Origin: Ligula intestinalis
Taxonomy: Eukaryota > Platyhelminthes > Cestoda > Diphyllobothriidea > Diphyllobothriidae
NCBI GenBank assembly: GCA_036362985.1
Contig: JAYGXS010000004.1
Coordinates: 68,425,702 to 68,489,701 of the forward strand
Direction of reading: 5' to 3'
DNA: 64,000 nt
The notes beneath the pieces were generated by a model. It saw only the letters and a program-made list of their open reading frames with translations, did not search any database and was not told the DNA's origin. Both the position numbers and the translations under genes were made by a program. Below are positions 33,171 through 45,500 of this stretch, in pieces (position 1 is the first letter of the stretch; the number at the start of each line of letters is the position of its first letter).

Positions 33171-36010
33171 TTAAAAGTAGCGAGTAGTATGTTTTATAAT
33201 ATGATTATTCCGCAATGTGCTTTCGGTCACCGGCAGTATATTTTCGGGGGTGCAGTAGCTCTTTGGTCTAACTTTACCCGTTAAACGTGTCTTGAACATG
33301 TCTACAGATGGGTCTGACTTAATCGTAAACGTGTGCTCAGATGGCGACATGACAATGTCCGCGGGGAGAGCATTCCAAGCTTCAACTACTCTATTACCAA
33401 ACAAGAACTTGCGTGTGTCTAGTCTGGCCCCTGTTACGCGTAGTTTGAAGAGATGCCCTCTTAAGTTGGTCGTTGTTGCTAACTCGAAGAAGTCGCCAGG
33501 TAGAAGACAGCAGTCCTGCCCGCGCATTATACGAAATGCTTCGATCAGATGGCCACGTAGCTGTCTGTAACTTAACGGAAATAGATCGAGATTAGCTAAA
33601 TGTCTTTCGTTGGGTAAACAGCCCTGACCGGTAACCAGTTTGGTCGGGCGCCTTTGGACCTTCTCGAGGGAATTTAGGTCTTTCGCGGTCCAGGGTTTCC
33701 ATGCTTGGATTGCGAACTCCAACTTCGGCCGCACAAATGTTCCAAAGACCTTACCAAAGCAGTCTTTATCGAAGGCACAGAAAGCCCTTTTGACAAGATA
33801 CAGGACGGACATCACAGACTTGGCTACTTTTGCGCAGTGCAGCGAGGGCTTTAGAGACGTAGATATCCATACTCCCAAATCTTTCTGCGCGTCCACTTCT
33901 TGCAGTTGGATACAAATTAGGCTGTAAACCATAGGGTTCTGAGAGCTGGGTCGGCCAACTCATAGGATACTGCATTTGTTCTCGTTAAACGGTGAAAGAT
34001 AGTCTTGAGACCAAGTTTGAAGACGGTTTAGGTTTATCTGCAAACGCTCTTCGTCAGCTGAATTTCTGATTACGTTCTTAATAACATCGGCAAACATAGC
34101 CGCATCACAGTCCAGTTCATGGACAAAGTCATTGACGTATGTAATGATCAGTATAAGGCCAAGGACAGCCTTGAGGGACACCGCTCTCGATTGGAACGTC
34201 TGCCGACTGCTGGTCACCAATATGGACAGTTTGGGAGCGGCCAAGTATGAAGCTTTGAATCCACTTCAGCAGATTTCCTCAAACACCTATTTGGCTGATT
34301 TTGTGCAGCAGTCGTTGATGTGGGACGCTATCAAAAGCCTTCTTGAAGTCGATGTAGATTACATGAAGTGGATTTCCTCCATCAAATGCCCCAGTCCAGC
34401 GTGCCAAACAATGGAGCAGGTTCGTCACGCAGGACCTGCCTCTGCAGAACCCATGTTGCGCATCCGATAGAAGGTTATGCTGCTCTAAGAAACACATCAG
34501 CTCTCGCTTTACTACTTTTTCCATAATCTTGCAACAGATCAAAGTGAGGCTGATTGGTCTATAACTGTTTGCAGAAACCGTTCTGCCCCCTTTATACAAC
34601 GGTGTGATCCGTGCGAATTTTCAATAGGCGGGTAAACAACATGCTTTAAACGAGGTACTGAAAAGCATAGAAAGTGGTTTGGCTAGCTCCTCAGCAAGTT
34701 CTTTCAGTAATTTAGACGAGATGTCATCGGGACCGGATGATTTCGAGTCGTTTAGTGCCAAAAACTCCTGAAGAACGGGTGCTTAGGCGAAGGGAACATT
34801 TTCAATCTTTGGACCGTCGTCGAAGCCATAGTTTGGAGGGATGAATCCGATTTCAGTCGTAAAGTTCGATTTGAAAAATTGTGAAAGATGCTAAGCTTTT
34901 GCTCCATCCTCACTCATTTCTGTTCCGTTGCTTGCCTTCAGAAGGGGATCTGGGTCCCGGTTTAATGTGGTCTTAAGTAGCCATAAAATAGCTTCGGATT
35001 TGTAACTGCCCAGTTTAGTAAATCATTTTTCAAAGTCTTGGCGTGCTTTGAAGATAAGTCGCTTCACGAGGTTCCTCTGCGTTTTGCATGCATTTAGGGA
35101 TGCTGGATTTCTATCTGCTCTATATTTTCTCCACAATCTCCCCTTTTTATTTATCGCTTTCTTCAGCGCTTGAGTCAGCCACTGAGGTTTGTTGTTTAGC
35201 TTCTTCCGTGTGATCGGACAGTGGTTTCTCAGGAGAGTATGCAATAACTCACTGAACCATTCCCAATCATCAGCTGTATTGCCGGAATAAACCAATTCCC
35301 AATTTATGTTGTTTATTTCGGCTTTCATTTGATCAAAGTCACCACGCCAAATATTTCTTCTAACCTTGGTGGGTTTTTCGGGTACCGAAAATATAGAATA
35401 GTCCCAATTAAGTACGATGTGATCACTTTTACCTAGAGGAGGTAGAGATTGCACCTCGTCGATGCTGTCCAGCGATTTTGTAAGAACCATGTCTAGGCTG
35501 CTTGCCTGCTGCCCCTCACGCACCCTGGTGGGAAATTGAACGGGTTGACTGAGAGATGCATTAAGTCTCAGAGCTAGTAAACGCCAGTCGAATGCTTGCT
35601 CTGGACCTCGTGTGTATGTTGAACCCCAATGGATAAGCTGGGCATTGAAGTCTCTCATAATCAAGCCGTCGGGCCGAGCAGCTCATCTTGCTAACTCTTC
35701 TAGTAGACCAGTGTCAGCCTCGTGATCATGTCTAGGCGGACGGTACACGATCAGAACTTCCAGGCTGGGTGATTCCGGTACCTTTATAGTAAGCCAGATG
35801 GCCTCGGTACTGCCATGAAAATGCTCTGTTTTTTCCGAAACTAGTAGTCCATGTTTGACGTAAGTTATAATTCCTCCTCCTTGGCGCCCTCTTCTATCTC
35901 TGCGAAACAGAGTAAAGCCAGGTAGTGCCACTTCGCGGTCATCCACGTTTTCAGACAGCCAGGTTTCTGTCAGAGAGATAATGTCGGGAGAAAGGTCATA
36001 TATCTGCACT
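33171..36010 (-). pseudogene. LINE ORF2 (endonuclease-reverse transcriptase), disrupted
   Basis: In order: ETWLSENVDDREVALPGF and GRQGGGIITYVKHGL (endonuclease, 35683-36009); after a stop near 35680, MIMRDFNAQLIHW and SLPPLGKSDHIVLNWDYSIF (35023-35664); RT blocks SANSYRPISLTLICCKIMEK and DFKKAFDSVPHQRLLHKIS (34279-34599); the C-terminal part with DLGVWISTSLKPS and LRGHLFKLRVTGARLDTRK (33171-33932). Frameshifts and stops separate the blocks. It is better preserved than the 5.3-8.4 kb copy. Confidence 0.8.
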
Positions 36011-36245
36011 TCAGTTCATCAAACTTGGACAACAGACTCTGTGCGTTGATGTAAAGGAATTTAAGTGACATATTTTTGGCGAATTTTGTTTCGGTAGAAT
36101 TTGAACTTCGTTTGACTGCGGCTGTGTAAACCATGCTCAGGCCATTGTTCGAAGTATTATCGGTTGGTTCAAGAACCTCATATTCGTGTGAATAATCTTC
36201 TCGAAATTAATTCTGCTACAGGTTCCTGACGTTTTAGCCGTTCCA

Positions 36246-36704
36246 CTAGAGAGTACTCCGGCTGAAAAACTGCTTTATGGGACTGACTAAGGCTGGCCTT
36301 TTCGGTACGATCAGTTGAACGTGTTCCTCCTTTTGGATCATAATTTTTAAAGGTCGTGGTCGCGGCGTACCTGTGGCTTCTTCATACCTTTTTCCGATCC
36401 GAAATGATTTCAGAACTGGAAATTCCAAACCTGGCTCGAACAGGTCGTTTAGAACACGATTGAATGACGCCAGTTCCTCCTCGTTATGGTCTGAACTGAC
36501 CGCAGTACATTCTTCTAGGCCCTGAACAATTAAACAGTGTTGTCGTCCTTGTGGGTGTTGGAAGACTTTTTCTACAGTTTTTGTCATATTGGCCTCTGTG
36601 AGACTCGAGCTCGGGATGGCCGATGTAGATGGTTCCCCAGCATGGGCTTCATTTCTGTTGCTACGTATATTCGGGAGGCCAAGCCCTTCATTGTTGCCTG
36701 TCAT
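36246..36704 (-). pseudogene. LINE ORF1-like protein
   Basis: 152 codons are open: HPQGRQHCLIVQGLEEC, LKSFRIGKRYEEATGTPRPR and PLKIMIQKEEHVQLIVPKR. The middle resembles RNA-recognition-fold ORF1 proteins of CR1/L2-type LINEs and matches 5085-5150. The N-terminal part may extend to about 37111 in other frames, so the ORF is probably damaged upstream. Confidence 0.55.
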
Positions 36705-37294
36705 TTCGGTGTTGGAAACGGTCTCTGAGTTTGCCTCAGAATCCGTGTTTGCGATCTAGGAGCTTGGGCTGGCAGTGGGCCTCGAGCTCAGACTGGCTAG
36801 AGTCAATATTTCGCCAGTATGGACTTTGCTGCCATCGCTAAAGGTGCTCGCGAGGTCAGACACAACAGCTTTAGGAACCTTCACGCTAGATGTTGGCACA
36901 GTCTTGTCATTCTTTATGAGAGCCTTAGGTTTTGGTGGTGTTCCACAGCGGGTGTGTACTGATTTGCCTCCACTGTGGCTGCATGATCTACTATGGGGGC
37001 CTGTACTTTAGGTATAGGCATACTCGTAGGTTTCTGAGGTGTTCTAAACGTAAGCGCTGCAACTGCCAGGTTTTCTGTTGAGACGAGGGTCTGCTGGATA
37101 AAAACTTTCACGCTTTTCGTTTGTTCCTCGAGTTTTTCCTTTTAAACAAGGGGCTACAGCATAAACTCCTGCATATTTTTCATTCCGTCGACAAGTTTAT
37201 CAAACTTTTAGGCTAGCAACTAATATCCGTCGCAATAGTCTACTACTTGCATCAGTCGCACCCAATTGGTAAGACTTTTAGATCTTGTTTCACA

Positions 37295-37380
37295 CCGTGC
37301 GTCGGTGGCGTAATGGTTAGAGACGCTGCCTCGTGACGGAGCGGTTTTGAGTTCGAGCCCATCTCGCGCCAAATTTTGCA
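37295..37380 (+). repeat. tRNA-like SINE head
   Basis: GGCGTAATGGTTAGAGACGC as A box and GAGTTCGAGCCCATCTCG as B box. The 3' half ends CGCGCCA, but the 5' end cannot form the matching acceptor stem, so this is not called as a tRNA gene. Confidence 0.45.
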
Positions 37381-38090
37381 TTTGGCTTCTGGTCTGCATA
37401 ACTGCGTATAACAATTATATTTTCAGCACAAAAGGTTATGATATGGAGTTTTTGTCTTATATACGAGGTAGAGAGCCTAAGGCTTAGCTTTGCTGATATA
37501 AGAATCCTTTAGGAGTCTAATGTCTTTACTTAAGACGATTGTTTTTTAAAATTTAAGCAGCAGAACTTTGACGGACCACTAGGTAAATGTCTAAACGTGT
37601 AAACTTAGTTCAGGGTTAATAAGAACAGGAGTAACAACCGAGCTAGTTTAGTTTCTAACTATGCAGTAGGTTACTCGAATGCTGGTATCAAAACCAAATA
37701 TGATATAATAGAATGGATAGACTCAGCCTTTGTCGTTTTCTCCGTGGATACTCCTCAGAAATCCTGACGAGACTGATTTGGACAGGTAGACTGTGTAATG
37801 AAAGCCAATAATTCCAGCAGGATGCTCGATTTGGAGAAATTCCCTGGTCGAACAGTGAGAGTATCGCAGGGAATTGGACGGAGGATCGTTGCAAAACAGT
37901 GTTTTTTTATCCAATTTTTGTCTTTCGGCAATTTATTTCAGTATAAAACTTGATTTTATTTTGCCTTGGTTTTGCCCAAAAATTCAAATCGCGCGGGTTC
38001 AATTCAATTCAAGTGATGTGGTGGCCTGTGTGTTCACCGAGCGGCGATTTGCTTTGGCCAGATTTAGTCTCAGCACTTAATATGGATTTG

Positions 38091-38727
38091 GTGAGCGATC
38101 CCGTACGTCAAAAATGTCTCGGAGGCTGTCGGCGGTCCTCTCGCACCACTTGGATTTGGAGTCGCACACAGGCCGAAAGCAACCATAAGGTTCAGATCAT
38201 GAAACCGAAAGACCCAATGCGACGGCAAGAAACATTTGGAGTCGTCTACAGGATCTGGTGCAGTTGCAGGCAAAGCAACTATGTCGGAGCAACTGGCAGA
38301 CTTCTCAAGACGCGAATTGCAAAACACGCAGCAGCAATGCGGCAAAATGATGCCAATTCTCAGGTTGCGGCTCATTTGACGAGACCCGGCCATACATTTA
38401 AAGTTGATGAGGCCGGAATTCTCGCAAGAGGTGACAATCGAGGGAGCCAAGAATTACTTGAGTCATGGTTCACGGGCCCCCAATCCATCAACAAGTGCAA
38501 CGATTTGCCTAATCCATATTCGGTGCCAAGGCACAATTTGGCCAAAGCAAATCGCCACTTGGAGAACGCACAGGTCACCGCGTCATATGCCAATACCACA
38601 AGGCCAGATAGTCATTGCTGGTGCAACGAATCAGCGCAAACTCAAGTCATTTATCGATTTTTTAAATCTTCAAATTTTACGGCAAACCCTGTGCACACAC
38701 AAACTGTTTCTGCTACTGTTCTGTGAG
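38091..38727 (+). CDS. Penelope-like GIY-YIG endonuclease domain (C-terminal ORF2 piece)
   Basis: The frame reads GVVYRIWCSCRQSNYVGATG, KTRIAKHAAAM and [20 protein letters not shown], ending in TGA at 38725-38727. The Y..C.C....YVG, Arg and His pattern is that of GIY-YIG nucleases in Penelope-like elements, where the domain follows the RT and is needed for insertion. No RT precedes it; the palindrome joint lies near 38090. About 210 codons are uninterrupted, making this the best preserved Penelope coding piece in the window. Confidence 0.75.
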
Positions 38728-38869
38728 TATGTCCCTGATGGTGAATCCGCGACGGATGGCGAATAAACATATTGTCGCAGTGATCGAGTCGTCTTATAAT
38801 TCTCAATTACTTCCTGGGACTCGCATGTCCGCTTTTGTTAGCAAAATCAATAGTTATACGGGCTGAGAT

Positions 38870-39050
38870 CTGATTTGTAGGTGCGGCGTCAATTAGTCTG
38901 CGTCGTGCTGCCTTCCTGTCTTCCACCGTTCTTTGAAGTGTTCATAAATACCATCTAATTTGTATGTGTCGGTTGATGCATAAGTTGTCGGAGTACATGG
39001 CTTCAAGAAATTCTCGGCCATTTTTGGATGGGCAAGCTCTTCCAATGGTC
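38870..39050. other. No recognised gene
   Basis: The stretch lies between the Penelope arm end and a SINE tail. Nothing is supported. Confidence 0.35.
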
Positions 39051-39051
39051 A

Positions 39052-39195
39052 GTTCTGTCTCCTTTGTCTTTGCCGGTAATGTTATCTGCGTAGACTACAA
39101 GCCGCTGTGTGGCTACTGGCGATGCTCGAGAATGAGCTGCAAGGCAGCACGGAACGAGGTAGTTCCTAGTAGCGATCGGTAAACTTTAATCAACT
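39052..39195 (+). repeat. SINE 3' tail fragment
   Basis: GTCTTTGCCGGTAATGTTAT, GCAAGGCAGC and GTTCCTAGTAGCGATCGGT match the 3' half of the SINE at 44205-44475. The tRNA-like head is missing. Confidence 0.5.
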
Positions 39196-40184
39196 AGTGT
39201 TAGTATTTTGTTTTTTGTTGTGGCGATTACACACTTTCGAGATATTGCTTTTGAGTGGTGGAAATTACCGCGGATGCATGCGATTTGGAATCTCGCACTG
39301 ATTATAATCAAGGGTCTTGCTTCATTGTCTTCTTTTGGGTCTCTTCAGCTGCCCGCCCCTAATGAGAAAATTCTGGTGGGTGCCTACCGTGTACGCTTGG
39401 GCGTTACAGCATTTGCGCGGTCACCCTCTCGGCCAGATAACCTCTGTGACAGCAACTTTACTCCTCGTCAGGTTGACACCCCCGACCAGAACACCTGACC
39501 CGCGGATCAGCAGACGTCCAGATCCTGTCGGAGCGCGTTTTTACTGAGACATTTTGTGGCCCTATCTTGTGCACATGCTATTGTGCTTATTTTCGATTAA
39601 AAATAAGACTAGATTCCTTTTCCTTTCGTTTTTTCCAGTTATGGGCTCATGATGGGTGATTAGTGTGTGCGTGGTACATGCCCTGGCCCACCACGGGATG
39701 AGGATGGGGGGTAGGCGGAGTGACACGAGTAGGAGCAGGCTTATTCCGCAATACCCACCTCGGCGCGACCACAGCTATGCTAATCTTAACTTTAGAAGAA
39801 GATGATGCTATCACTGGCGGCCTTTTCAATTTAAGCATTTTTCCCTTCCCTCTACTCCCATGTGAATTTTGTTATATACACATCGGTTGGCCTACTTCGC
39901 CCATTAAAGACCGATCTTTAGCCCTCTTTGTTTATTTGAAACACAATGAGGTCATGAGAGCACAAGGTCACAACGCTAGCGTTGTTTTGAATGCAGTTAT
40001 ATGCCTATATTCGATTAATCTTTCTGGAACATTTATCTATGATATCGAAAATTACAGTCATTTTCGATTACGGATTACTTTTGATGTCCTGGTCTTGTGA
40101 GCTTGTGCGCATATTTATTTTTATTCTTGTAGAACGGAGGACCTTTTCGCTGAAAAATTTTAAAAATAAAGCGTATCACTCTCT

Positions 40185-41160
40185 CTCATCACTGGAACAA
40201 GCATTTTATTTTCCCGACGTTTCGAATTCTGTCGAGGATCCTTTACCGTAGAAATGGCGTAAGACATGCGCAGATTATAGTGATACGTGCACAGATTGCG
40301 AGGCATTTATAGTTCGTAGCAGCCATCCACATGCGTACTACAATTGTCAGCCCCGTAGCCACCGATTGAGGTTTAAATTGGCGCGGTGATGGCCTGACAG
40401 ATAGCTTTCGAGTCATTAATGGCCACGATTTCGTTGTCTGTGTCGGAGGCCGGCTTGATAATTGCGCGAGAATTATGTTCGCTGCCGTCTGGGCCCGGCC
40501 CTTCCCATGTGACTGATTCTCATACTCAGACAATGTCTTAGTACGCAGTAAGGGAGCGCGATTAGTTGCACTTGTTGACTGACTGTGGGTCTGAGAACCA
40601 TGACTCGAGCAGCTCGAGCCTCACGTGGTTCTCACGTCGTGCGAGGATTTTGGCCTCGTTAAACTTAAAAATATGGCCGGGTCCCGTTGAGTGAGCTGTA
40701 AACTGGGAGTTGGCATCTCTCTCGCTCACCTCCGCTGCGTGTTCGGCCATTCGCGTCTGCAGTAATCTCCCAGTTTCTCAGATGTAGTTGTTTTGTCCAC
40801 AACTGCAATATATCTCGTAAACGACTCCAGCCGTGGCAGTGAGTTTTTCGCACAATAATAAAGCCCACATCCGACACGGACGACGAAATTGCAGCCATTT
40901 ATGACTAGAAAGCGATCTGCCAAGCCATCACCGCACCCGTTACGAACGCAAGTGGTGGTTACAGAAGCTGATAATTATACAACGCATGCGGATGGCCGCT
41001 ACGAACTATAAATAACGCGCAATCTGTGCAGGTCTCACACTATTTCTATTGTTAAGAATTCTCGACAGAATCCGAAAAGTCGGGAAAATAAAATTATTGT
41101 TCCAGTGATCGCATCTTCTAATAAACTGCTTCCTGGAATTTGTACATTCTCTCATATCGG
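40185..41160. mobile_element. Palindromic Penelope-like element with GIY-YIG fragment
   Basis: 40190-40330 is inverted relative to 40970-41130: CACTGGAACAAG..CCCGACGTTTCG against CGAAAAGTCGGG..TTGTTCCAGTG, and GATTGCGAGGCATTTATAG against CTATAAATAACGCGCAATC. Between them, the - strand carries a GIY-YIG fragment (40562-40830). The hammerhead-like loops in both arms are decayed. Confidence 0.65.
40562..40830 (-). pseudogene. Penelope GIY-YIG endonuclease fragment with a nonsense codon
   Basis: The - strand reads GVVYEIYCSCGQNNYI, then TGA where Gly is expected, then ETGRLLQTRMAEHAAEVSER and ELLESWFSDPQSVNKCN. It is closely related to the copy at 38.1-38.7 kb. Confidence 0.65.
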
Positions 41161-41639
41161 CATCTTGACTTTGTCTTGACATTGGGCGGGTGGGAGAAGA
41201 GACTGCGGTGGATGCATCGCAAGTTCACTTTCACTTAAAACTAATCAACGTGAAAGTTACCGTCTCTGCTGTGAAGCAATTGTCGTACTCCTCTGCTCTC
41301 ACTACCCACGTCCGTGTCAACCTTCAGTAATCTGAGCTTGGTCCTCTCAGTCGCTGTGAAAAGAGTCACCACCCTGCAGGCCGGAAGAGTCATCAAGCCG
41401 TGTTTAGGCGTGGTCTACGTCAACAACCTGAACTTCTGTCCCCCAGATTGTTACCCCTAGAGTGCAACGCATTGCAGGTAGTCAGCAGTTGACGAAACGA
41501 ACAAAACAACGCTGACTCAGTATACTGTAGCGAAAAAAGTCCTATGGAACTACGAACTAGACTGTTCAGGCCGGCGGGGTTCTCTCACCTACATAAACAA
41601 TCCGCACCCGACTGAGCCGTGATAAAGTTCAAGTAAACC

Positions 41640-41960
41640 TGCCTACAGTCCGCTCGCCTGCTAGGTTTGAAACCCGGGAATCGCTCTCTCCTAAGACGGT
41701 GCACCTTTGGGTCTATTGGCCCTCTGCGCGGAATCATTCAGTTAATAAAGTTCTGTGCAAATAGTGGCTTATTCTGCGATGTCCTTCGTCCAGACACTTC
41801 TTTCTTGACCAACCCTTGGAAGTCGCACAAACGCCGACAGACGAATAGCTGTACAGTCTCAAATACGCGGGTTCAAATCGCGCCGAACGCCTCGAGATTT
41901 TTCACAATTGGGTCAACTCAAATTAAGCAAAGCTGCCAACTCCCTAATAACTCGAACTTT
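41640..41960 (+). repeat. Degenerate SINE copy
   Basis: GGGTTCAAATCGCGCCG (B box) is followed by TTTTTCACAATTGGGTCAAC and TTAAGCAAAGCTGCCAAC, the same 3' part as the copies at 42770 and 43040. Confidence 0.45.
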
Positions 41961-42414
41961 CGCTGCTACGAGGGCTCGGGACACGAACTGGCTGCCTGTA
42001 ATGATGAACGTAATTGCCCGAGAAGGATCTTTTAAAAGCGTACGTATGCTCGCCAAGTACTCTTCTGAATTCTTTGATGGGAATTTTCGCAAATTGGTCG
42101 AATCGGTCAAAACCCTCTCTATTAAAGCCGAAGTTTTAAAATTCTCTGAGTAAACTATCGACGAAGGGTTGCTCTTTTTAAAAAAGAACGTTAAATAAAT
42201 CGAAAGTTGTTAGAAAAAAATAAGTAAAGGCAACAGGGGATAGATTAGGTCTGCAGACACTACTGTCCTCAGAGTAACAAACGATATATATATATTTACA
42301 GGAGACGCATACATACACATTCAGACAAAAGTAGGACAGTCATAACATTTCCCGAGCCCATTTTTGGTGGCGATTAACCCGAAGCCAGTCAGGGGATGCT
42401 GCATGGAAAGAGGG

Positions 42415-42581
42415 TTAGGCGGTATGTTCTTTGGGGCCGCTGGGTCGTGTGCCAGGCACCTGTTCGCGCTTCAGGCGTTCCTCACGCTCAAACTGTCTTT
42501 GCATGGCAATCTGGCGCCAGAGGTTGACCAGCGCGATGACATCCTCGGCCGTTACGGGGTACAAGATGCTCTCCATGATGG
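42415..42581 (-). CDS. RNGTT: Capping enzyme exon 7 (C-terminus and stop)
   Basis: Acceptor GGGCAG lies before CC-ATC-ATG. It reads [20 protein letters not shown], corresponding to the NSISNPVT segment of animal capping enzymes, and ends ...KEHTA with TAA at 42417-42415. The tail is charged (REERLKREQ). Confidence 0.8.
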
Positions 42582-45500
42582 CTGCCCGCCGGAATGAGAG
42601 AGGGGAAGGAAAAGGAAGCAGATAAATGGCGTGTTAGGAACAAACACAAAGGTAACAGAAAGGGCCATTTCGGCCTTATTAGTCGTCACTCAATGGTAGA
42701 GCGTTGGCTGCGCAAAGTCTTCTCTGCTATGTGGGCCTGTCCTCCAATGAGGACGTCAGTTTTTCACAATTGGGTCAACTGAATTAAGCGAATCTGCCAC
42801 ACAACCCTAACAATTAAGTGAGCGTAGTANNNNNNNNNNTCTAGATGATTGCTTAGGAAATACTGCCTGGGCAGTCAGCTTGCTGTATCTGTAATGCTGG
42901 ATTCCATATGAGCGGTAAGCTGGACGGGTAAATCGACCCAAGTATGATTAAATTCACGGCGCGCGGTCAGCCTCTTAACTCAATGGTAGAGCGTTGGCTG
43001 CGTAAAAGCCTACCCTATAGAGTGGGTTTGACTCCCCACAGTTGGGTCAACTGCATTAAGGAAATCTGCTAACCCCACCTCCCTCTCCTAACAATTATTA
43101 GTCGTCATCAACCATCCATACCGGCGACCTGTTAATTATAAGTTGACTTTCTAAACGTTGTCTTTTCGGTTTCGAGTGGGAATGTTAGGATTATTGGATG
43201 GGCGCTCACCGCTGTGCGGGTGCTGTCGGGGAACCAATCAAAATTGGATATTACTTTCTGCCTGTTGGCAGCTGGTGGATAGTATGCAGCTACTCCACAG
43301 GAGCTCATAGATTTCAATTGGCATATATCAGCTTTCAGATGGAAATTGAAAAGGTTCGTGCCCAGGACTTTACTCCGAGGTCGCAGGTAAACTTACAAGG
43401 GAATTAAGAAGCTCAAATCTGTTCACCTATGAAAGACAGTCTTGAATAACATTACAATTTATGAGGACGTAGCGACTCCAAACACCAAGACAAATATGAG
43501 GTCAAAACCATGGCATTCTCCTTAATGCCGATATGATCATACGAAAGCCCGTAGTTTCGATCAACGGAGCGATTATCAGAAACAAACAGGAAAGGTCAAA
43601 CCCATTTTAGGGTTTTAGAATTATAAAGGTAAAATGGCAGGTAGAGCTGACGCACACACATGTGACGGAATTGAATTGTGTACTCGGCATCTTTAACATA
43701 CGAAAAGAGATGTGGCCAGGTCGTCAGAATGCCGGACACGCGACTGTCGAAAATATAATTTTACGATGATCGTACACATTCTTGCCGTCAAGGACAGAAC
43801 CACAACTTCAAGGACCCTTGAAAGTCTCACAAGCCATCAGAAAGTGTTACGGAGGCGGGACCCCCCATGCACTCACGGCAGTGGTTAAAAAGAACAGGCC
43901 AACTGGGCCATGCCCGTTTTTAGATCGAAACAAATTGTATTTACAGGCAGGGAAATCGGCCCAAGTGCTTCCAAACAACCTGCGGGAGGACGAGGAGGTA
44001 CACTGTGTACGTCCAGTGGCTGGCGGCCTCCTGATAACTTCATAAATGCGAAATATGCGCTTCTAACTAAGAACGAGATACTTATCTTACAATTGTGTCA
44101 AATAAGCACGGAAATCACTTAGGCAGATGAACATTACTGAGAGTTCAGTTATCGAATAGTGAGCGTACATCAACGAGTGTCGATATCCCCTGACCTAGAC
44201 CGGCAAGACGAGTCTGTAGCTCAATGGGTAAAACGTTAGACTCCGATCAAAAAGGTCACGGATTCGAGCTTCCGGTGGTACACCACGTGGGATTGGTTAT
44301 GGCTGGCCGATGACGGCTAATGAACGAGAAACTGCCATTCCAGCCTTCTGTGTCTTTGCCGGCAATGCTATCTGCTTAGATTAATAGCCACTGTGCGGAC
44401 GCCGGCGGGGCCCCAAGGCAGCGCGAGACGAGTGAGTTCCTAGTAGCGATCGGTGAATATTCATCAACGACTGAATTCACCGTCTTCAACTCTTTTTTAC
44501 ATGAACTACGGCCCTCAGTTTATATTTGGGCTGCGAGATACAACATAATGCTTGCAGAGGTACTAGTTAAAGGCCCAGATACGTTTTCGCTGATTAGTGG
44601 GTCCTTCAGCGTGCCCCAGTAGAGACTGCAAGTTTGGAATCGTACCTTTTGATTTCCCTAGTCTATTGGAACCTAATCTGGCGTAAATGGCAGTGATTTG
44701 TTTACAAAATGACCATATTTGAAGATTGCATAAACAGCAGAATTTAGTGGATCCATAAATTTCGAGAGTTCTCACACGTTCAGACAGAAAGATGGCTCCA
44801 TAACACGAACTGCCTTCCATAAGAATGCATGGAACGGAGAGTACCTGTATTACCTAAGTTTTGTTCCCATTCAATGGAAACGTAACTTGGTATACACTCC
44901 AAAACCTTCTTCCGAGTAGTTGCGGAAGAGGAAGCGAATGCTGGGCTATGCGCGTGGAAGATGAACGGAAACTGCAGGTACTTGACTACTACTGCTTGGA
45001 GACCATCCTTCGAGTGAAGTACACTGACTTAGTCTCAAATGAAACAGTCTGCACTTACTGTGAGCAAGGATATCCCAGGCCCTCCAAGGAATACAGCTGT
45101 GTCTTGAAAACGTTCTTCGTCTTCAACCTCACGGGCATAGTGGTACTGCCCTCGACCCGAAACCGTTACCTAATTGGGAGGGTCGATGTGGGGGTTAGCT
45201 AAAAAACCCGGCTTGACTCAGTCCGTCAGGACATGGAAGTGTTTCTTGGACCCTCGGTCTCCGGCGCTGACGAAGAGAATGGATCAGACTGTCCAGGTCT
45301 GCTGCCATGGATCGTCGTGCGTGTCGAGGTACCGTCCGGCACATCGTCGAGGCCAGCTAGATCAGTCATGATCGCTGCCGCAAAAAGTATAAGTAGCCAG
45401 CCTGCTACTTGTCGAGTACCTGGTAGGGAATGTACTACCAGGCACCCTCTCAAAATTTTATTCAGTGTTTTTAGTTAATTTGATAATTCTACTTATTAGT

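Larger units (their letters stand above)
32738..38005 (-). mobile_element. CR1-like LINE, near full length, inserted in a Penelope element
   Basis: On the - strand it carries an ORF1 (36246-36704), an APE endonuclease (35023-36010) and an RT (33960-34990), then the ORF2 end (33171-33932) and a 3' UTR to 32738. Its proteins and 3' UTR match the + strand copy at 4.8-9.0 kb. The 3' end reads TTTCCCTCAATAAACCTGAC. The 5' limit is set by the resumption of the Penelope arm near 38008. The region 37440-38005 is AT-rich without ORF homology. Confidence 0.8.
32462..38862. mobile_element. Palindromic Penelope-like element split by a LINE
   Basis: The left arm 32462-32737 is the inverted copy of 38590-38862 (GAGAAGAAG end, hammerhead-like loop, then GGCCTTGTGGCGTTGGCAT against ATGCCAATACCACAAGGCC). 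The left arm resumes at about 38010-38090 after 5.3 kb of LINE, then the right arm runs + with a GIY-YIG ORF. AAGATG (32735) and AAGTGATG (38008) at the junctions could be an imperfect target duplication. Confidence 0.7.

Noticed and set aside
37300..37375. Possible tRNA gene on the plus strand
   Set aside because: The 5' end cannot pair with the 3' CGCGCC to form an acceptor stem; more likely a SINE head.
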